From an uncultured Oscillibacter sp. (GTDB lineage Bacteria; Bacillota; Clostridia; Oscillospirales; Oscillospiraceae), in NCBI RefSeq assembly GCF_947654275.1, contig NZ_CANTJS010000006.1, positions 1 to 64,000 on the forward strand: a stretch of DNA of 64,000 nt. Reading direction: 5' to 3'. A model generated the notes under the pieces. It ran no database searches. It saw only the letters and a list, made by a program, of their open reading frames with translations, and had not been told where the DNA came from. The translations under genes and the position numbers were made by a program. Positions within the stretch are counted from its first letter, which is position 1. The number at the start of each line of letters is the position of its first letter. Shown piece after piece: positions 59,271 through 64,000 of this stretch.

Positions 59271-60721
59271 GCCGGCTCAAATTCCGGTGCCGGGGCCTGT
59301 ACTGGCGGCAGCTCTTTGTTACCGCCGGCATGGTGCTGCTGACGCTGTGCCTGCTGGGTGTGTCCTTTTTCTCCCTGAGCTATAACTATGCCCGGAGCCA
59401 GGAGGTCCAGGAGATCGCCGCCAAGGCCCGAGTCATGAGCCAGCTGTCCGCCAGCTATCTGGAGAGCGGCCGGTATCTGGAAATCGAGGACCTGCGGAAC
59501 GACCAGGACTTTCAGCGGCTGGCCGCCTTCGGGGCCATGGTGTCCGATGTGCAGTTTCTGATCTGCGACACGGAGGGCCGGGTCCTCCTCTCCACCGACG
59601 AGGCCCTCAGCGGCCTCACCATCACCATTCCGGCGGAGATGACCCGGAAGGTGATGGAACGGGGCTCCGCCCACTGGCGGGACGACCTGGGTGGAATTTA
59701 CGCCCATTCCCGTTTTGCCGTGGGGGTGGCCGCCGTCAGCCCCGCCACCGGGGAGCTGGTGGGCGAGGTCGTGTCCCTGTCCACCACCGCCTCCCTGGAC
59801 GCCATGTGGGGGGGCTTTATCGGCTTGTTTTTCATGACCTCCTTCGTGGTGCTGATGGTGGCTTTTATGGCCTCTTCCGTTACCGCCATGCGGCAGGTGA
59901 AGCCCATCCGGGAGATGGTGGAGGCCACCCGGCGCTATGCCGAGGGGGACTTTGACATCCGCATGAACGACTATGGCCGGGACGACGAGGTGGGGGAGCT
60001 GGCCGCATCCTTCAACGCCATGGCGGATTCCCTCCAGCAGACGGAGCGGCAGCGCCGGGAGTTCATCGCCAATATCTCCCACGAGCTGAAAACCCCCATG
60101 ACCACCATCGCCGGCTACACCGACGGCATTCTGGACGGCACCATTCCCCCGGAGAACGAAAAGCAGTACCTGTCCATCATCGCCGGGGAGAGCCGCCGCC
60201 TCAGCCGCCTGGTGCGGCGGATGCTGGACGTGAGCCAGCTCCAGGCCATCAACCCCCTGGTAAACGGAAACCACTTCGACCTCTGCGAGAGCATGCGCCG
60301 GGTGCTGATCTCCATGGAGAAGAAGATCACCGACCGGAATCTGGACGTGGAGGCAGACATTCCCGACGGCCCCATTCTGGTGCTGGGGGACAACGACCTG
60401 ATTACCCAGGTCATCTATAATCTGCTGGAAAACGCCGCCAAGTTCGCCCGGCAGGGGTCCACCCTCTATCTGGGCGCGGTGGTGCGGGACGGAAAGGCCT
60501 GGGTCACCGTGCGGAACCTGGGGGATACCATCCCCGCCGCGGAGCTGCCATTGCTGTTCGAGCGGTTCCACAAAAGCGACAAGTCCCGCAGCGAGGACAA
60601 GGACGGCGTGGGCCTGGGGCTCTACATCGTCAAGACCATTCTGGAACAGCACAAGGAAAAAATCAACGTCACCAGCGAGAACGGCGTGACCACCTTCTCC
60701 TTCTCACTGGCAATGGAGTGA
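59267..60721 (+). CDS. sensor histidine kinase
   Basis: This is a 484-residue membrane kinase. Two membrane helices (LFVTAGMVLLTLCLLGVSFFSLS and FIGLFFMTSFVVLMVAFMA) flank an extracellular sensor of about 140 residues. HAMP follows (VKPIREMVEATRRYAEGDFDIRM), then DHp with phospho-acceptor in ANISHELKTPMTTIAGY, and HATPase (NLLENAAKFA, GVGLGLYIVKTI). It pairs with the OmpR-type regulator at 58566 and ends just before the HtrA gene, suggesting an envelope-stress circuit (inference). Confidence 0.96.
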   Translation: MSRLKFRCRGLYWRQLFVTAGMVLLTLCLLGVSFFSLSYNYARSQEVQEIAAKARVMSQLSASYLESGRYLEIEDLRNDQDFQRLAAFGAMVSDVQFLICDTEGRVLLSTDEALSGLTITIPAEMTRKVMERGSAHWRDDLGGIYAHSRFAVGVAAVSPATGELVGEVVSLSTTASLDAMWGGFIGLFFMTSFVVLMVAFMASSVTAMRQVKPIREMVEATRRYAEGDFDIRMNDYGRDDEVGELAASFNAMADSLQQTERQRREFIANISHELKTPMTTIAGYTDGILDGTIPPENEKQYLSIIAGESRRLSRLVRRMLDVSQLQAINPLVNGNHFDLCESMRRVLISMEKKITDRNLDVEADIPDGPILVLGDNDLITQVIYNLLENAAKFARQGSTLYLGAVVRDGKAWVTVRNLGDTIPAAELPLLFERFHKSDKSRSEDKDGVGLGLYIVKTILEQHKEKINVTSENGVTTFSFSLAME

Positions 60722-60729
60722 AAAGGCCT

Positions 60730-62199
60730 ATGGGAGAGTATCGGGAGATTGTGAGCACATACCGCCGGCCCCTGCCGGAGAGCTGGAGGGACAGCCGGGT
60801 TCCGGAGGAGGTGGTGGAGGTCTACCGCCGGTCCTTCCCGGCGGAGACAGTGGAGCGGTACAGCCGCCCCCTGCCCCCCTCCCACCCGGAGGCGGGGCGG
60901 CAGAAGCCCCTGGAGATGCGGACCGTCCTCATCCCCCTCCGCCGGGACGGCCACTCCCCGGCGGAGACCTGTCCGGACATGGCGGAGCGGGACGGCCAAA
61001 AGGGCCGGAAGGGTCGAAAAGGCAGAAAAAACCGGAAAAACCGGAACGGGCCGGAAAACCCTCATAAACGCCGGCGGGCCGGGCTGGCCGTCTTCCTCCT
61101 CTGCGTGGGGGTGCTGGTGGGAATCACCGTTGCCGTCCGGCTCTGGGAGGACCGGCAGGAAGAGGACCTGGACCGCTATGAATTTGACTGGACCAACAGC
61201 GGGGAGGGCCGGGAAATCACCATTCCCACCTGGCCCACCGGCCAGGGCGCAGCCCTCTCCCTGGTCCGGGAGCAGGGAGAGGCCCTGACGGCCCAGGAGG
61301 TCTACCGCACCGTGAACCCCTCGGTGGTGACGGTGCTGGCAGGGGTGGGCGGAGACCGTATGAGCGTGGGCACCGGCGTCATTTTCACCCCGGACGGCTA
61401 TATCGTCACCAACTACCACGTGGTAGAGGGGGGAGAATCCTGCACAGTGGTGCTGGACAGCGGCTACCGCTGCTACGCCTGCTATGTGGCCGGAGACGCG
61501 GCCCAGGACCTGGCCGTTCTGAAGGTCTCGCCCCAGGACCTGGAGGATCTGGGGGGCTCTCTGCCCGCCGCCCGGTTCGGGGACTCGGACCTGCTGACGG
61601 TGGGGGACCCGGTATATGCCATCGGAAATCCCCTGGGCTGGGAGCTCCGGGGCACGCTGACCGACGGCATCGTGTCCGCCATCAACCGGGACGTCCAGGT
61701 GGACGGCCGGACCATGACCCTGATTCAGACCAATGCCGCCCTGAACTCCGGCAACTCCGGCGGCCCCCTGATTAACGACCGGGGCCAGGTGGTGGGCATC
61801 AACGTCATCAAAATGAGCTCCAAGTACTCCACCGTGGAGGGCCTTGGGTTTGCCATCCCCTCCGCCCTGATGGAGCGGATGGTCAACGATCTTCTGGAGT
61901 GGGGGATTCTCCAGCCGGAACCCCTGCTGGGTGTGTCCGTCCTCATCGTCGCTGAGCCTCTGGGGGAGGGCCTGCAGGGGCTGAAGGTCCAGACCGTGGA
62001 GGACGGGTCCCCGGCGGACCGGGCGGGAATCCGCGAGGGGGATTATATCCTCTCCGCCCAGGGGGAACCCCTCTCCGCCAGTCAGGACCTGCTGCGGGTC
62101 CGCCGCCGCCTCTATCTGGGGGACGAGATGACCCTGACCCTCTGGCGGGACGGAGAGACCTTCGACGTCACCCTGGAGCTGGACCAGGCTGTGGAATGA
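60730..62199 (+). CDS. HtrA/DegP-type serine protease
   Basis: This is a 489-residue membrane-anchored protease. An unusual 110-residue charged, Arg/Pro/Lys-rich cytoplasmic N-terminus is followed by a membrane helix (GLAVFLLCVGVLVGITVAV). The trypsin-like domain has triad His230 (TNYHVV), Asp260 (AQDLAVLK) and Ser343 (GNSGGP). A PDZ domain ends the protein (LKVQTVEDGSPADRAGIREGDYILSAQG). It degrades misfolded proteins outside the cell membrane. Co-transcribed with the two-component genes; the ATG at 60730 is preferred to an overlapping GTG at 60718 because GGAG lies upstream of it. Confidence 0.93.
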   Translation: MGEYREIVSTYRRPLPESWRDSRVPEEVVEVYRRSFPAETVERYSRPLPPSHPEAGRQKPLEMRTVLIPLRRDGHSPAETCPDMAERDGQKGRKGRKGRKNRKNRNGPENPHKRRRAGLAVFLLCVGVLVGITVAVRLWEDRQEEDLDRYEFDWTNSGEGREITIPTWPTGQGAALSLVREQGEALTAQEVYRTVNPSVVTVLAGVGGDRMSVGTGVIFTPDGYIVTNYHVVEGGESCTVVLDSGYRCYACYVAGDAAQDLAVLKVSPQDLEDLGGSLPAARFGDSDLLTVGDPVYAIGNPLGWELRGTLTDGIVSAINRDVQVDGRTMTLIQTNAALNSGNSGGPLINDRGQVVGINVIKMSSKYSTVEGLGFAIPSALMERMVNDLLEWGILQPEPLLGVSVLIVAEPLGEGLQGLKVQTVEDGSPADRAGIREGDYILSAQGEPLSASQDLLRVRRRLYLGDEMTLTLWRDGETFDVTLELDQAVE

Positions 62200-62207
62200 A
62201 TGCTGTC

Positions 62208-62243
62208 AAAAAGGACCGGAGGCTGTGCCTCCGGTCCTTTTCT
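62208..62243 (+). terminator. terminator of the two-component/HtrA operon
   Basis: AAAAGGACCGGAGGC pairs perfectly with GCCTCCGGTCCTTTT around TGT, followed by CTGCG; nine bases after the stop. Confidence 0.88.
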
Positions 62244-62296
62244 GCGTTTTCAAGGGGGCCCGGCCCGGGCCGGGACCGATCAGTGAACAGCCGCTT

Positions 62297-63202
62297 CTAA
62301 TCTCCCGCTCCCAATTCCCGCAGGGCTCTGTCCGCCGCCTCCCCCACGGTCCATGCGTAGTCCGTTCCGCAGCCGGTGACGCTGTATTCCCCCGGCGGCT
62401 TCTTCCGTACCGAACGGGCCTGCTCCAGGAAGGGCCGGGCCTCCTTCACCCGGTACTGCTTCGCCATGGTGATGCCCCGCCATTTCACCCGCAGGTCCTC
62501 ACAGGCAATCATGGCGCAGACCATCTCCCGGCCCTCGGCGGAGAGGGTTTTGGGCCGCTTGTCCTGTACCCAGCGCTGAATCCAGCTTTTTTTCGGCTCC
62601 ATCTGCCGGAACAGCCAGTCCATAAAGTGGTGCCCGAAGGCGGAGACCTCCAGCAGCTTCAAATAGGCGGCCCGGATATAGGCGTCGTTGTACTCTATTT
62701 CCGGCTCCGGCGGCAGGCGTTTCCCCGGCTCCCGGGGGCCCCTTTTCGTGCGGACGGCCCACTCCCCGTCCTCGCCGTACCAGACGGCCTCGGTCCCGCC
62801 GTCCGGGGCCGTGCGCCGTTCCTCCCGAAGGGGGCCGGAAGGGTAGTACTCCCGCCGCCAGCCCTCTCCCTCCTCCAGGGCCAGGGTTCCGTCCCGGAAC
62901 CAGTATTGGACCTGACCGCCGGCCTCCCGGCGGTGAATCACGTCCCCGGGGGCCCACCAGGAGGTACTTTCCACAATCTCCCCATGGTCCAGCACCTCGT
63001 CCAGGGACAGCTTTCCGTTCTGATACCACCAGCGGCACCGGCCGTGGGCCACGCCCTCCTCATAGGAGAGCTCGCAGGTCTCCCGGCCATCCTCTCCCCA
63101 GGCCACGCCGGTGAAGGGGCGGCCCTGATACACGGCGTCCCGGTAAATATCCTCGTCTGAGGTCTCCAGCTCCCTCAGCGGCACCCGCAGCGTCTCGTCC
63201 AT
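62297..63202 (-). CDS. MORN/YwqK-type repeat protein
   Basis: This is a 301-residue soluble protein. Residues about 20-150 contain MORN-like repeats with the G...Y..G.L pattern (RPFTGVAWGEDGRETCELSYEEGVAHGRCRWWYQNGKLSLDEVLDHGEIVESTSWW ... VQYWFRDGTLALEEGEGWRREYYPSGPLREE). The C-terminal part is helical and unassigned. YwqK-like proteins are often named as antitoxin or immunity partners in contact-dependent toxin loci. It follows the SUFU-domain gene by one base, so the two are co-translated. Confidence 0.8.
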   Translation of the reverse strand: MDETLRVPLRELETSDEDIYRDAVYQGRPFTGVAWGEDGRETCELSYEEGVAHGRCRWWYQNGKLSLDEVLDHGEIVESTSWWAPGDVIHRREAGGQVQYWFRDGTLALEEGEGWRREYYPSGPLREERRTAPDGGTEAVWYGEDGEWAVRTKRGPREPGKRLPPEPEIEYNDAYIRAAYLKLLEVSAFGHHFMDWLFRQMEPKKSWIQRWVQDKRPKTLSAEGREMVCAMIACEDLRVKWRGITMAKQYRVKEARPFLEQARSVRKKPPGEYSVTGCGTDYAWTVGEAADRALRELGAGD

Positions 63203-63203
63203 G

Positions 63204-63986
63204 TCAGTCCAGAATCTCGGTGAAGTCGGCGCAGAGGTTGGGCCGGTGAATGTCCAGCACCAGGGGCAGTTCCCCCTCGCTGAAGCGCTTGGAGAGGCCC
63301 TCCATGCCGTATTTCAGTTTATACTCGATTTCCTGCTTATAGGCGGGAATGACGTAGTACAGCATCACGTCGTGGCCCTCGGGGTTCTCCACCCGGCCAT
63401 ATTCCTTCCCCAGCCAGTCCAGCACGACGCCGCCGAAGCCCACGCCCCCGCACATGGGGGCGTAGTCCGGGCCGTTGGGCATGGTGTGGCCGAAACCCAG
63501 CCACGTGTGATACTCGTGGGGGAACCGGGCCAGGAACTTCAGCATGTTGATGGGCCAATAGCTCTCATAGGGCAGGTCCTTGGCGGAGACATATTCCTCA
63601 CCCACGTTCCAGCTGCCGGGGAGGAACAGGAACAGCTCCGCGTATTTCAGTTCCTCCCGGTTCTCCAGCCCCTCCGGCAGGGTCATGGGCAGGTCGCTCA
63701 TGCCGGTGGTGTAGAGCACATAGAAATTCTGCTCCTCTGTGGGCCGGAGGATGTGGACGTCCACATGGACCCGGTCGCTGATCATCTCGTGGTAGACGAA
63801 GTGGCCCCGGCCGGGGAACAGCTGGCTGAAATGCTCCTCCACCAGCTTCGCGTAAACCCCTACGTCAACAGGGGGCTGAAAGCCCTCCTCCCGGTGGTCC
63901 TCATAGCGGTAGACCGGGGACCCGCCGGGGGTGTATTCGTCGGTCTTCGGCCCCTGCGCGCCGGGCCGGGACTCCTCCTGTTCCAC
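63204..63986 (-). CDS. SUFU (suppressor of fused) domain protein, 5' end uncertain
   Basis: This protein of at least 260 residues matches the bacterial SUFU domain: FSQLFPGRGHFVYHEMISDRVHVDVHILRPTEEQNFYVLYTTGMSDLPMTLPEGLENREELKYAELFLFLPGSWNV ... YWPINMLKFLARFPHEYHTWLGFGHTMPNG. Bacterial SUFU proteins are commonly immunity proteins of polymorphic toxin systems. The frame stays open to the right edge of the window, so the GTG at 63986 may not be the true start and the gene may be 5'-truncated here. Paired with the MORN protein downstream. Confidence 0.85.
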   Translation of the reverse strand: MEQEESRPGAQGPKTDEYTPGGSPVYRYEDHREEGFQPPVDVGVYAKLVEEHFSQLFPGRGHFVYHEMISDRVHVDVHILRPTEEQNFYVLYTTGMSDLPMTLPEGLENREELKYAELFLFLPGSWNVGEEYVSAKDLPYESYWPINMLKFLARFPHEYHTWLGFGHTMPNGPDYAPMCGGVGFGGVVLDWLGKEYGRVENPEGHDVMLYYVIPAYKQEIEYKLKYGMEGLSKRFSEGELPLVLDIHRPNLCADFTEILD

Positions 63987-64000
63987 GGGAGCGCGCCGGT

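Overview
The window looks like a chromosome segment from a GC-rich, spore-forming, anaerobic Clostridia of the Oscillospiraceae type (Flavonifractor/Lawsonibacter/Oscillibacter-like). The basis is a V-type ATPase operon of clostridial gene order, a TAXI-TRAP transporter, NiaR, rubrerythrin, SpoIID, an isoleucine T-box upstream of ileS, and strong GGAGG ribosome binding sites with several TTG/GTG starts. The species call is inference from gene content only.

Layout. 1-5600: the start of an ECF-like sigma factor, tRNA-Arg(CCT) with a decayed tRNA copy upstream, then a five-gene minus-strand accessory operon of mostly unknown proteins facing a divergent XRE regulator. 5600-11260: a TAXI/TRAP transporter divergent from an RpiR regulator and an MFS permease. 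11300-12500: two copies of a structured 162-163 bp repeat and a YcxB-like membrane protein. 12700-21800: the complete V-ATPase operon (G-I-K-E-C-F-A-B-D) on the minus strand, whose K subunit keeps the Na+-binding residues. 22000-31500: niaR, a MATE exporter, membrane and zinc-ribbon proteins, metG, rubrerythrin and three small XRE regulators. 31570-36480: an Ile T-box controlling three unknown or small genes and ileS. 36700-46000: a phospholipase-C-like protein, then an aromatic amino acid operon (aroF-tyrA-aroB-aroA-aroC-pheA-aroEK-aroQ) that covers the shikimate pathway and the Phe/Tyr branch. 46000-48200: an unknown gene, degV and the third structured repeat. 48250-54950: a hybrid kinase, a solute-binding lipoprotein, a PAS-like protein and a REC-GGDEF diguanylate cyclase. 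55100-62250: spoIID, a degenerate deacetylase-like exported protein, an array of about 82 bp repeats, an OmpR-type two-component system and an HtrA protease. 62290-end: a MORN-repeat protein and a SUFU-domain protein.

Most notable points. (a) A Phe/Tyr-rich leader peptide (37468-37569) precedes a terminator whose left arm can instead pair, over 10 perfect bases, with the end of the leader gene. This is a complete transcription attenuator for the aromatic operon. (b) Three 162-163 bp elements (11324, 11624, 48014) keep identical spacing of paired arms while the arm sequences change in a compensatory way, so a folded DNA or RNA is being conserved. (c) About eight tandem units of ~82 bp (57711-58545) precede the two-component operon. 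Each has a conserved outer stem and a linker hairpin whose sequence varies while its pairing is often kept. (d) The tRNA-adjacent accessory operon (1050-4777), with its own divergent repressor-like gene and shared inverted operator, has no recognisable function. No CRISPR array, integrase, transposase or rRNA was seen.
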